From positions 1 to 35,368 of the IMG/VR virus record IMGVR_UViG_3300042558_001647: a stretch of 35,368 nt of DNA; one strand, written 5' to 3'. The position numbers and the translations under genes were made by a program. This DNA comes from a virus. Below, piece after piece: positions 25,201 to 31,046 of the stretch. The stretch's first letter is position 1, and each line of letters begins with the position of its first letter. The notes under the pieces are model-generated. The model saw nothing but the letters and a program-made list of their open reading frames with translations. It ran no database searches and was not told where the DNA came from.

Positions 25201-25558
25201 AAAAAATCCAGATAGAACAGCTTTCAAATCAGCTGGTGGGTATAACTATGCTGGTGTACAAACAGATGGTGGTAAATGGGGTGCTCCAGGAATTATCGGA
25301 CAATATTGTAGAGTTGATAGTGGTGGTAATAAAAGAGCGTTTGCTATTTTTGAAAATAATGAAACATTCTTAAAATTTATGGCTGATAGGGTTGAAAAGA
25401 AAGGGTTTAACGGTAATAATGGTGATGATTGGACAACAACATACATCAATAGTTGGTGGTCACCAGCAGCAAAAGCAAGCTACACAAAAGGAACCGAAAA
25501 ATATAATTCTAAACTATCAATTTATAATACGGCAATGAAAAAATGGAATGCTAATTGA
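19262..25558 (+). CDS. Giant baseplate hub with M15 peptidase and lysozyme-like domains
   Basis: 2098 residues. The N-terminal ~220 residues ('TNIDIEFNSSMAPMVAISFIDVRG', 'YPLFELEIKGYYGKP') and a segment near 1580-1640 ('AEIEMMGNAMIQPMMYFQLDNIPMFHG') look like the split halves of a gp27-type hub. A Gly/Ser linker (~1667-1681) leads to an M15 (VanY/D,D-carboxypeptidase-like) domain with 'SNHGWAIALD' (H1792, D1799) and 'EHWHIEY' (E1854, H1857), the expected zinc ligands and catalytic acid. A second Gly-rich linker (~1917-1930) leads to a C-terminal lysozyme/glucosaminidase-like domain with 'AILWAEASKNP' (E1978) and 'GGYNYAGVQTDGG'. Together they could cut peptide and glycan parts of the wall during entry, as T4 gp5 does with one enzyme. 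Residues ~220-1580 are largely unrecognised. Confidence 0.85.
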   Translation: MASNDGKIGCTTGRAKIIDPNDFNGFNSDSNVPVQLEDLNISVILTTYKKPRTNLTTTSDGSTFESSREFRVNFIEGTNLGGKKVLTTKYTDLTTSFEKGAVNEETLGITNIDIEFNSSMAPMVAISFIDVRGSSIFQNEENILNGYNKYSVFFQLPYPLFELEIKGYYGKPVKYCLHMLKFNSKFNSQTGNFEITCNFIGYSYALLSDTLLGYLKAIPYTKIGEERYTAYNSTRNTPILNLNELMKKIDDINKNLPKIADSAPESVEFNSTTTALDRLTYIKDTMDTFAESMPELNTDKENHDYIVFKTIDLKTKENEIKIYKDDVTKYIESDEDSFNKLSETDKLDVKTFTSLESNNVALGAKVYKRVTKKMFTSNTDATLTTALGTQNNLEEKKQKISEYLKKNYSTVGEDEKLDIIDFSLQYEELNKKKNTTEKANESAKKALAKKFEESVRDTLGFEPTVREIVEIFTAAIEVFIETIYVVSTTAEGNSERTEELAKKFTATGSQGLETDIYNANIELKKFFPWPDYREKDDEKNTYVEKYLGASGVLESPEKVDELVFIEDLLNAFRKAKKIEDAIVENQDTETTAWLASNPLDSIVFSDKEPYSRYGEGGEFKTREDFVRLLLIRGMTFLGYSNDPAVLQPEEIKAMGEVEAAAILRGVKTVDTSSGTLKQSLTKITLDFIKDVEGTINGNSRKVIEKAGSDYKYTYIYNGNEFKLIPVNKGFNNENWGDPNKEYLQVLTDLITKRDVDEYLFLTNYSDDYTPVTAASKPVEESKQRKNDDGGTYVKFFKGTEFPAANATVTLPEGVTSDNVMILENLKKDAVTFDAGFNSFAGGYGAQDFSVMDWGNEDLTDLALMYVFYNDYQVDNKLTNMGSGLAYTRKKSGELKGKDLTTSKFDLKTSGNITVPKIGDTLRSLYLKKVDNEDVRLHADWGKNRILFNNIKDDSVSYPYVVLKYDENKQFSLFGSELYYNQSFRGRFKNYNRALLFLHSLPFNKIKEDTVFTDNPFGPNEITHLFDSKAGFVHAPRLWCAYIGGILWRQSGDKPKYDDSGTKIIGGGSGSDDPIAWNVNYADNNKVNVTDTPAGSYSYLFEVPNKNTQYLPSNIEFIGDFDNLNDYVKINKQFDIWPNLPRQIKNAFKKTFFDFVNGEDGMTSFDEIRNELEIYNGTGDQFHNYLGIIRSKIKDKDTNNPYISASDLLNSQYLNIDVIKNNYERMVPLSDKDKKFFMFLEIKDGSEAASKLKTALTEEYVIANNSYAAWVGSDAGQGQITRKPIKVSSTNFDLYFKSLVDALKKEGDDFSPTKEKENLDISIFGTANKDLIRLNLYRTCKNIYDKWLGGANDVNKVMYQCGGRSSVDAKLASKYENKATKFIDSFRFVSRSFRDIGDKLYINPLPINDWLIGNPNTSSYDAISSLLAANNFEFQALPNFINFNNDETLKAIFKPYSYYDKPIEEGICGPSFVCVYVGQTSKHLDFRGGEYPNDGFDLRCINGSPSTEIPPDFNEASNDYEDAVGAFTVRYSQQNQNIFKDINLDQSEFSETDESLQIQDDISQKGAENNRSFVGQNIYNVYAVRSYSAEIEMMGNAMIQPMMYFQLDNIPMFHGAYMVTRVKHSIKPNSMSTNFKGVRIRYPETPLITAYDIYMDLISTLDTSGAGTGTFGSGGSGGGVKGTFAPIVVTLIENGAINGKVEAGNNKLKPLPKIEGVDNAKLNNKAENLLIQEAVDPFVKMVKDWIGWMKQNGFKGNNGYYVDITSIFRDYEKQVQIKKEYGSAAAAPGSSNHGWAIALDFQFYNKKGTKIPNTKNQSQYFKFDSNPAIKWIYDNSWKYGWVMPSSLRDGSGLEEHWHIEYHGTAAKCIIEKNPTIYGYTVNIDKNAKIDASVKNPKTKDGKEAVYNSCDYKFIEKAGDGTEGGGGGKAAFGCKSPNYSFPFQDPLPPSNSLTIKEAVTILKKLPSGTGKAVFAILWAEASKNPDRTAFKSAGGYNYAGVQTDGGKWGAPGIIGQYCRVDSGGNKRAFAIFENNETFLKFMADRVEKKGFNGNNGDDWTTTYINSWWSPAAKASYTKGTEKYNSKLSIYNTAMKKWNAN

Positions 25559-25585
25559 TATTTTTAAAATTTATTAGTATATTTG
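25555..25585 (+). promoter_or_regulatory. Bacteroidota-type promoter, leaderless arrangement
   Basis: TTG at 25555-25557, 20-base spacer, TATATTTG at 25578-25585 inside the 12-mer TTAGTATATTTG. The ATG follows after four bases, so the mRNA is probably leaderless. Confidence 0.75.
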
Positions 25586-25589
25586 CAAC

Positions 25590-26228
25590 ATGATAGTTGC
25601 GAACATAGTTTCAAAGAATAAAATAAACGTTTCAGAAGATTTTAACGTAGTTCAATCCATGGATGAAATAATCCATGGATTGCCTACATTAATTGTGGGT
25701 TTTGACTACATGGATAAACACTACCCAGATTTTAATATTTTGGATAGAAAGATTTCAGAAAACCTATATTGGACTTTTAAGAAAACAGAACGAAGAGATA
25801 AACATGACGAGGATTTAACTTGGTTTATGGTTAATTCTTACAACGACTTGATAAAAGATATTTCATATGTTTTTATCGACCCATTACAATACAAGACTAA
25901 AGTGCTATGGAAAATTTTAAGAAAAATAAATGAAATTAAAAACATAGTCACTTACGTAAATGGCGATATGGCTTACATATATGGCGAAAAATACATATTT
26001 GGGGTTGATTTAAGATTGCTAGAATATGTTGGGTTTAAAAAAGATAAGGTAAAACGCATGATTAAATCAAAAAGCTCAGTCTTTTTGGACCAAAACGAGA
26101 TACTTATAGAATATAAAAAATACGTTGAAGACTTAGGGTTAAAAGTTAGATACTTACCATATTTATTTTCTATAAAAAATGAACAAAACAATATTACTAG
26201 CAACATTCATCTTCCCAGAGAGAGTTGA
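25590..26228 (+). CDS. Unknown 212-residue protein, first of a two-gene unit
   Basis: Not recognised. It starts MIVANIVSKNKINVSEDF and has an alternating alpha/beta look: 'LPTLIVGFDYMDKHYP', 'NLYWTFKKTERRDKHDEDLTWF', 'DISYVFIDPLQYKTKVLWKILRKI', then a basic C-terminal half. Conserved-looking Trp, Asp and Tyr residues hint at an enzyme or binding protein, but no known active-site motif is seen. It has a strong early-type promoter, so it is probably expressed early despite lying behind the baseplate operon. A perfect palindrome lies within its codons 22-31. It overlaps the next gene by 50 bases. Confidence 0.7.
   Translation: MIVANIVSKNKINVSEDFNVVQSMDEIIHGLPTLIVGFDYMDKHYPDFNILDRKISENLYWTFKKTERRDKHDEDLTWFMVNSYNDLIKDISYVFIDPLQYKTKVLWKILRKINEIKNIVTYVNGDMAYIYGEKYIFGVDLRLLEYVGFKKDKVKRMIKSKSSVFLDQNEILIEYKKYVEDLGLKVRYLPYLFSIKNEQNNITSNIHLPRES
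25653..25682. repeat. Perfect 12-bp palindrome with 6-base loop inside a coding region
   Basis: CAATCCATGGAT, loop GAAATA, ATCCATGGATTG. The stem extends by GTAG/CTAC (25647-25650, 25684-25687) past a small bulge. It starts 63 bases downstream of the ATG at 25590 and contains in-frame and out-of-frame ATGs. Confidence 0.85.
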
Positions 26229-26580
26229 TTGGTTTCTAAGTTATTTAGAAGCCAAATTTGCTATTACCAAAAATAAAGTGTTTTGTTATAAGAATCTTGA
26301 TGACGAATCTAAAGTCATTATGACATTTAAAATAAATGTCCAAAAAGACAAGCCATTAAATCTTAAAAATTTATTCCCAAGTGCTGTACCAGTACATAAA
26401 AAAGGTGATGCTATTTATACAATAAATGCGTTAAATAAATTAATCGAAAAAAACTACCCAGAGTCAGTTGGAAACATAGATTACAAAACTGTGAAAATCA
26501 ATTGGGAAGAATATCAAAACAAGATGATTTTAATAAATGGTGAAGAACTTACCATTTTTAATATAACTAGGGTTTTTTAG
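26179..26580 (+). CDS. Unknown 133-residue protein
   Basis: Not recognised. MNKTILLATFIFPERVDWFL opens with a hydrophobic strand rather than a convincing signal peptide. It is followed by 'YLEAKFAITKNKVFCY', a Lys-rich middle and a C-terminal 'WEEYQNKMILINGEELTIFNITRVF'. The start lies 50 bases inside the upstream gene, suggesting translational coupling; the frame is well supported downstream of the overlap. Confidence 0.6.
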   Translation: MNKTILLATFIFPERVDWFLSYLEAKFAITKNKVFCYKNLDDESKVIMTFKINVQKDKPLNLKNLFPSAVPVHKKGDAIYTINALNKLIEKNYPESVGNIDYKTVKINWEEYQNKMILINGEELTIFNITRVF

Positions 26581-26589
26581 TGTTTTACT

Positions 26590-26599
26590 GATATTTATA
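26590..26599 (+). promoter_or_regulatory. Late-type motif GATATTTATA
   Basis: 32 bases before the ATG at 26632, with an A-rich leader. Confidence 0.45.
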
Positions 26600-26631
26600 T
26601 AAAAACATAATACAAATTTAAAAATATAGTT

Positions 26632-26832
26632 ATGGAAAACAACACTTCAAATAAAAATGTTCCTAACCAAAAAGATTTAGACAAAGCTTTAGAAGGATAT
26701 TTGAACACAGAAAACCAAGACCCGAACTTAGATTGTAGTTCTGGTGTTTGTGTTATCAAAGGTGATAAAAGCCTTATTGAAAGAATAAACAAAAAAATAA
26801 TCACCGAAGACGGTAGACAATTATTATTCTAA
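26632..26832 (+). CDS. Unknown 66-residue protein
   Basis: Polar N-terminal half (MENNTSNKNVPNQKDLDKAL), a 'DCSSGVCVIKGDKSLIERINKK' core with two Cys five residues apart, and a conserved-looking end 'ITEDGRQLLF'. Family and function are unknown. It lies four bases before the acidic protein gene under the same late-type motif, so the two are probably made together late in infection. Confidence 0.65.
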   Translation: MENNTSNKNVPNQKDLDKALEGYLNTENQDPNLDCSSGVCVIKGDKSLIERINKKIITEDGRQLLF

Positions 26833-26836
26833 TTAA

Positions 26837-27619
26837 ATGAAAAAAAATAAACTTAATCCAGAATTATTGAAAGAAGAACTTAAAAAGTTTAGGTTGCTTT
26901 CTGAATATGATTTTTATGGTAAAACAACTGAAGATTCAGAATATGAAAAACCATTAGTTTTAGGTGCTGAACTAGAAGAAGCTGACGAAGAAGAAGCTAC
27001 TGATGCAATCGCTGCCGACTTAGGTTTAGATGCTGAACAACCAGCTAACGATGCTGAACAACCAGCTAACGATGCTGAACAACCAGCAACTGACGAAACT
27101 GGTGATGACGAACAAACTGGTGAAATACCTAACGAAGAACCAGCGACTGGTGAAGTTCCAGCGGAAGAACCAGTAGAGGAACCAGTAGAAGATACATCAG
27201 ATGATGTTGAAATCGATGTTACATCGTTGGTGAAGGGTTCAGAAGATGCTAAAGCTGCTGCTGACAAAGCTACTGCAAACACAGAAGTTCTTTTACAGAA
27301 ACTTTCAGACTTAGAATCACGTGTTGCTAGCATGGACAACATAACAAACAAAATCGAAGGTTTAGAACAAGAAATAATCAAAAGAAACCCAACACCAGTT
27401 GAGAAACTAGAAATGCGTTCATTAAGTTCTTTCCCATACAGTCAAAAATTAACAGATTATTGGGCCGACAAAGAAGGTGCTTATGACGTTATGGGTAATA
27501 AAGACAAAAAAGAAGAATACGTTTTAACACAAGATGATGTTGATTATGGTTATAGTGAACCAGAAGTAAAAAGAAGTTTTGGTGTCAACCCAGACGATTA
27601 CGAAGAAGAAGAAATTTAA
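26837..27619 (+). CDS. Acidic protein with CTS-like N-terminus and DAEQPAN repeats
   Basis: 260 residues. The first ~23 residues are basic/helical (MKKNKLNPELLKEELKKFR) and end LLSE/Y, matching the L-x-E site of T4-type prohead proteases. Residues ~45-130 are a strongly acidic, Ala/Pro/Glu-rich disordered region with three DAEQPA(N/T) repeats. About 135-185 is a coiled coil ('NTEVLLQKLSDLESRVASM'), and the C-terminus (MRSLSSFPYSQKLTDYW...) is a short folded motif followed by an acidic end. The layout resembles scaffold- or core-type proteins, but no head gene lies in the window to confirm this. A terminator follows. Confidence 0.7.
   Translation: MKKNKLNPELLKEELKKFRLLSEYDFYGKTTEDSEYEKPLVLGAELEEADEEEATDAIAADLGLDAEQPANDAEQPANDAEQPATDETGDDEQTGEIPNEEPATGEVPAEEPVEEPVEDTSDDVEIDVTSLVKGSEDAKAAADKATANTEVLLQKLSDLESRVASMDNITNKIEGLEQEIIKRNPTPVEKLEMRSLSSFPYSQKLTDYWADKEGAYDVMGNKDKKEEYVLTQDDVDYGYSEPEVKRSFGVNPDDYEEEEI
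27029..27091 (+). repeat. Three tandem 21-bp repeats in the acidic gene
   Basis: Units start at 27029, 27050 and 27071 and encode DAEQPAN, DAEQPAN, DAEQPAT. The first two copies are identical at DNA level, implying recent duplication and likely length variation among relatives. Confidence 0.9.
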
Positions 27620-27629
27620 CAAATAACTA

Positions 27630-27655
27630 AAAGCCTCAGAAATGGGGCTTTTTTA
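27630..27655 (+). terminator. Intrinsic terminator
   Basis: Stem AAGCCTCA/TGGGGCTT with a GAAA tetraloop (27639-27642) and a T run. It separates the late-type unit from the replication block. Confidence 0.9.
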
Positions 27656-27683
27656 TTTTTATGAAAAATAAATTGGTTTTTTG

Positions 27684-27714
27684 TTGTATCATGAGAAATT
27701 TGTTAGTATATTTG
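27684..27714 (+). promoter_or_regulatory. Upstream tandem promoter of the gp32 block
   Basis: TTG at 27684-27686, 20-base spacer, TATATTTG at 27707-27714 within the 12-mer TTAGTATATTTG. A nine-codon frame starts at 27723, just after the expected transcript start; it is probably not a gene. Confidence 0.75.
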
Positions 27715-27770
27715 TAGAAATTATGTGGCTAAAATTAATAAAAATACTTTAAAAAAGTTGTCTAAAATAC

Positions 27771-27800
27771 TTGACTTTTCAGAGTTTTTTAGTATATTTG
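27771..27800 (+). promoter_or_regulatory. Downstream tandem promoter of the gp32 block
   Basis: TTG at 27771-27773, 19-base spacer, TATATTTG at 27793-27800, again inside TTAGTATATTTG. The ATG of the gp32-like gene follows 53 bases later after an A-rich leader. Confidence 0.75.
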
Positions 27801-27853
27801 TAGTATCAAAAGTTAGTAAATAAATAACATAAATATATAAAACAAAAAGTAAA

Positions 27854-28765
27854 ATGAGTAATGAAAAAAGTGCATTGGATGCAATGCTAGCACAGTACGA
27901 GAAGAACAACGCTCCTAAGTACGAAAAAAAATCTGAGAAGGTTTATGATTTAAAAAACTACTTTAACACTTACATTAAAGAAGGTGTTAAAGCGGCAACT
28001 AAAGAAATCAGAATTCTTCCATCTGAAAACGGTTCTCCGTTTGTAGAAGTTCACGGACATAAAGTTCAAGTTGATGGTGAGTGGAAAACATTTGCATGTT
28101 TAAAACATGAAAAAGGTGAACCATGCCCATTCTGCGAGGCTCGTGAAGCTTTGTTGGCTACTGGTAATGAGTCAGACAAAGAATTGGCTAAAAAATACAA
28201 CGCACGTAAAATGTATGTTGTTAAAGTAATTGACAGAGCTGCTGAAGAAGAAGGTGTTAAGTTCTGGAGATTTAACCATGACTACCGTAAAGAAGGAATT
28301 TTCGACAAAATCCACGGTGTGTTGACGGCTCTTAAAACAAATAGAGATGTTACTAACCCAGAAACTGGTCGTGACTTAGCTATCACAATCCAAAGAAACC
28401 AAAACAACATTCCAGTTGTATCAGCTGTTGTTGCATTGGATTCTACACCATTATCTGAAGATGTTGAAAAATCACAAGAGTGGTTGGCTGATGCTAGAAC
28501 ATGGGAAGATGTTTATTCTGTTCGTACTTATGACTACTTGGAAATCATTGTTAAAGGTGGTGTTCCAGTGTGGGATAAAGAAGAGAAAAAATTTGTTGAC
28601 AAAGAATCTTTGAAAGCTGACGATAACTCAACTTTGGAAGCTGAATTGACAATGGGAGTTGAAAATGTTAAATCTAACGTACAAGCTGCGTCTGAAACAA
28701 CAAAAACAACAACTACTACACAATCGGTTGAGTCTGATGACGAAGAAGACGACCTACCGTTTTAA
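27854..28765 (+). CDS. 32: ssDNA-binding protein (T4 gp32-like)
   Basis: 303 residues (T4 gp32: 301). The basic N-terminal region ends near residue 30. The core carries a zinc motif H69, C82, C91, C94 (C-L-K-H-E-K-G-E-P-C-P-F-C), close to the T4 H64/C77/C87/C90 spacing. 'KFWRFNHDYRKEGIFDKI' and 'YDYLEIIVKGGVPVWDKEEKKF' are typical core segments. The end is a Thr/Ser linker and an acidic tail finishing DDEEDDLPF, which copies the D-D-x-P-F tip of bacterial SSB proteins. It coats ssDNA during replication and recombination. It leads the replication block under two tandem promoters and is followed by a terminator, so it is probably made in excess. Confidence 0.95.
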   Translation: MSNEKSALDAMLAQYEKNNAPKYEKKSEKVYDLKNYFNTYIKEGVKAATKEIRILPSENGSPFVEVHGHKVQVDGEWKTFACLKHEKGEPCPFCEAREALLATGNESDKELAKKYNARKMYVVKVIDRAAEEEGVKFWRFNHDYRKEGIFDKIHGVLTALKTNRDVTNPETGRDLAITIQRNQNNIPVVSAVVALDSTPLSEDVEKSQEWLADARTWEDVYSVRTYDYLEIIVKGGVPVWDKEEKKFVDKESLKADDNSTLEAELTMGVENVKSNVQAASETTKTTTTTQSVESDDEEDDLPF

Positions 28766-28782
28766 TTAGGTTTAAACTAAAC

Positions 28783-28811
28783 AAAAAGAGGTGAGGAATT
28801 GCCTCTTTTTT
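28783..28811 (+). terminator. Intrinsic terminator after gp32 gene
   Basis: Stem AAAAAGAGG (28783-28791)/CCTCTTTTT (28802-28810), ten-base loop, T run. With no new promoter seen before uvsX, partial read-through probably feeds the downstream genes. Confidence 0.8.
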
Positions 28812-28845
28812 GTTCTAAAATAACAATTAAGAAAAACAAATTAAA

Positions 28846-29943
28846 ATGGCTAAAAAACCGACAAAGACACCAATCGATAAAAAAGAATTTAACCTAGAAG
28901 ATTTTAAAAAAGAACAAGGGTTAGACTTTCAAGTTAAAGAAAAAGATTTAGCATGGATTCCATTATCAGAAGCATTTCATGATGCTGTTAAGGTACCTGG
29001 AATCCCTATTGGATATTTTACAAGTTTTAGAGGTTATTCAAACACTGGTAAATCAACCGCTATGTATGAAGGTGTTGCTGGTTGTCAAAAATTAGGTATT
29101 TTACCTATTATTTATGAAACAGAAGGTAACTGGAATTGGGAACACGCTAGAAATATTGGTGTGGAATTCGAGGAAAGAGTAAACGAAGAAACTGGTGAGA
29201 TTAATTACGTTGGGGATTTCCTTTTTATGCAAGGTGCTGATTTAGTAAAAATGTACTCTTGTTACGACCACCAACATAGCAAAATGGGTACGAAACCATT
29301 AAGATATGAACCAGTTGTAGAGGATATTTCATTCCACATGCATTCAATGTTAGATGCGCAACAAGAAGGTAAACTACCAAGAGATGTTGCTTTTTACTGG
29401 GATTCAGTAGGTTCAATAAATTGTTTCAAAGGTTCTATTTCAAAAACAACGAACAATCAATGGACAGCTGGTGCGTTAGCAACATGTTTCAAATCACTTA
29501 TCAATTACAGAATACCAGCTTCTAGACGTGAAGATTCACCATACACAGCTACATTTGCTGTTGTTCAACAAATTTGGTTAGATAACGAAAACAAAGTTAT
29601 CAAACATAAAGGTGGTGAAGCGTTCTTTTACTCTCCAAGACTTATTTTCCATTTCGGTGGTATCTTAACACACAGTACCGAGAAATTAAAAGCAACAATG
29701 AATGGTAACGAATATGAGTTTGGTGTTGAAACAAGAATCAGATGCGAAAAGAACCAAGTTAATGGCGTGGTTCAAAAAGGTAAGTTATGTTCAACACCAC
29801 ATGGTTATGTAAACCCAGATAAAATAACTGAGTATACAAAAGAAAACAAGGAATTTTTCAAATTGCACTTGGACACTGAATACGATGATTTTGTCGTAGA
29901 AAAAGAAGAAATCGGTTTAAGCAGAGAAGACATGCACGCTTAA
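28846..29943 (+). CDS. uvsX: UvsX-like recombinase (RecA family)
   Basis: 365 residues (T4 UvsX 391). The Walker A motif GYSNTGKST is at residues 63-71, with a UvsX-type 'YETEGNWNWEHARNIG' after it. Walker B is near 181-186 (VAFYWD), followed by 'GSINCFKGSISKTTNNQW' and 'FAVVQQIWLDNENKVIKHKGGEAFFYSPRLIFHFGG', the DNA-binding loop region. It catalyses strand invasion for recombination-dependent replication, acting on gp32-coated DNA, which explains its place next to the gp32 gene. The acidic C-terminus is short. Confidence is high for RecA/UvsX family. Confidence 0.9.
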   Translation: MAKKPTKTPIDKKEFNLEDFKKEQGLDFQVKEKDLAWIPLSEAFHDAVKVPGIPIGYFTSFRGYSNTGKSTAMYEGVAGCQKLGILPIIYETEGNWNWEHARNIGVEFEERVNEETGEINYVGDFLFMQGADLVKMYSCYDHQHSKMGTKPLRYEPVVEDISFHMHSMLDAQQEGKLPRDVAFYWDSVGSINCFKGSISKTTNNQWTAGALATCFKSLINYRIPASRREDSPYTATFAVVQQIWLDNENKVIKHKGGEAFFYSPRLIFHFGGILTHSTEKLKATMNGNEYEFGVETRIRCEKNQVNGVVQKGKLCSTPHGYVNPDKITEYTKENKEFFKLHLDTEYDDFVVEKEEIGLSREDMHA

Positions 29944-29971
29944 CCTAGTACTAACTATTAACTTATAAAAT

Positions 29972-31024
29972 GTGAATAAAAGACCACCAAGAAACGGTGA
30001 TACTGTTCAAAAAATTCAAAATACACTACTGGTAGATGGCAATGCCCTTTTTAAAAGGGCATTTGCTGGTGCCAAAGATGAGTATAATTCAAAAGGTGAA
30101 CACATAGGTGGTGTTTACCAATTTCTCACACTATTGCGTAAATTGTTAACTGAAGACCTATACCATAGAGTTTATGTTTTTTGGGATGGTAATTTCAGTG
30201 GAAAACTACGTTATGACATTTACGAACCGTATAAAAGTGGTAGAGGTAAAGATTACAAAAACGGAACTCACCCTATAGATGAAGAAGAGATAAAACAGCG
30301 TAAGCTTATCTGGGAATACTTAAATGAGTTATACGTAAGACAATTAAAACATGAAGTTATTGAAGGTGATGATTTTATTGCCTATTATTGTCTAACAAAA
30401 AAACAAAACGAAAAAGTCACTATCTGCACTAACGATAGGGATATGGCGCAACTAATAAGCGAAGATGTAAGGATTTATTTCTTGGACTTAAAAAATTATG
30501 TTGATAATTCTAATTTTATTTCGTACTTTTGCTATAAATTAGAAAACGCAGCCCTTATAAAGACTATGATTGGCGATAACAGCGATACTATAAAAGGAAT
30601 CAAAGGTTTAGGGGTGAAAACGTTATTAACACTGTTTCCAGAATTAACTGAAAGAGAATTAAATATTAACGAAATTATAAGTATTGCAAAAGAAAAACAA
30701 GAAGAAAGATTAAAAAACAAACAAAAACCTCTAGCCGTTTTGGATAACATTATAAATTCGGTAACTGAAGGTGTACAAGGTAAAAGAGTTTATGAGATAA
30801 ACGACATGCTTGTCAACCTTAAAAGACCGATGTTAACTGAAGATGGTATTAGAGAGTTAGAACAATTGATTGATGGTACTTTAGACTCATCGGGTAGAGA
30901 TATCAAAAAAGTTCTTATATACATGGAAAGAGAGGGGTTAGATAAATCAATAGGTGAGGTTAGATATCCAGAATATCTAATACCATTTAAAAAACTTATT
31001 GACAGAGAGAAATTAATTTTTTAA
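29972..31024 (+). CDS. 5'-3' exonuclease/RNase H (FEN-1 family)
   Basis: 350 residues from a GTG at 29972; an ATG one frame away (29970) is immediately followed by TGA and cannot start it. 5'-nuclease motifs are in order: 'LLVDGNALFKRAF' (D22), 'VYVFWDGNFSGKLRYDIYEPYKSGR', 'VIEGDDFIAYY', 'TICTNDRDMAQL', and the helix-3-turn-helix 'MIGDNSDTIKGIKGLGVKTL' that binds duplex DNA. T4 Rnh (305 residues) is the counterpart; it removes RNA primers and flaps behind the fork. The gene sits between uvsX and an unknown conserved gene in the replication block. Confidence 0.9.
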   Translation: MNKRPPRNGDTVQKIQNTLLVDGNALFKRAFAGAKDEYNSKGEHIGGVYQFLTLLRKLLTEDLYHRVYVFWDGNFSGKLRYDIYEPYKSGRGKDYKNGTHPIDEEEIKQRKLIWEYLNELYVRQLKHEVIEGDDFIAYYCLTKKQNEKVTICTNDRDMAQLISEDVRIYFLDLKNYVDNSNFISYFCYKLENAALIKTMIGDNSDTIKGIKGLGVKTLLTLFPELTERELNINEIISIAKEKQEERLKNKQKPLAVLDNIINSVTEGVQGKRVYEINDMLVNLKRPMLTEDGIRELEQLIDGTLDSSGRDIKKVLIYMEREGLDKSIGEVRYPEYLIPFKKLIDREKLIF

Positions 31025-31046
31025 CAAAACAAAAAAAAAACAAAAA

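Noticed and set aside
26914-27381. 155-residue Ser/Ala-rich open frame on the minus strand
   Set aside because: It is the mirror of the acidic repeat region; the Ser/Ala/Gly bias follows from Glu/Ala/Thr codons on the other strand.
27661-27747. 18- and 9-codon frames between terminator and gp32 promoters
   Set aside because: Both are interrupted by promoter elements and too short to separate from chance.
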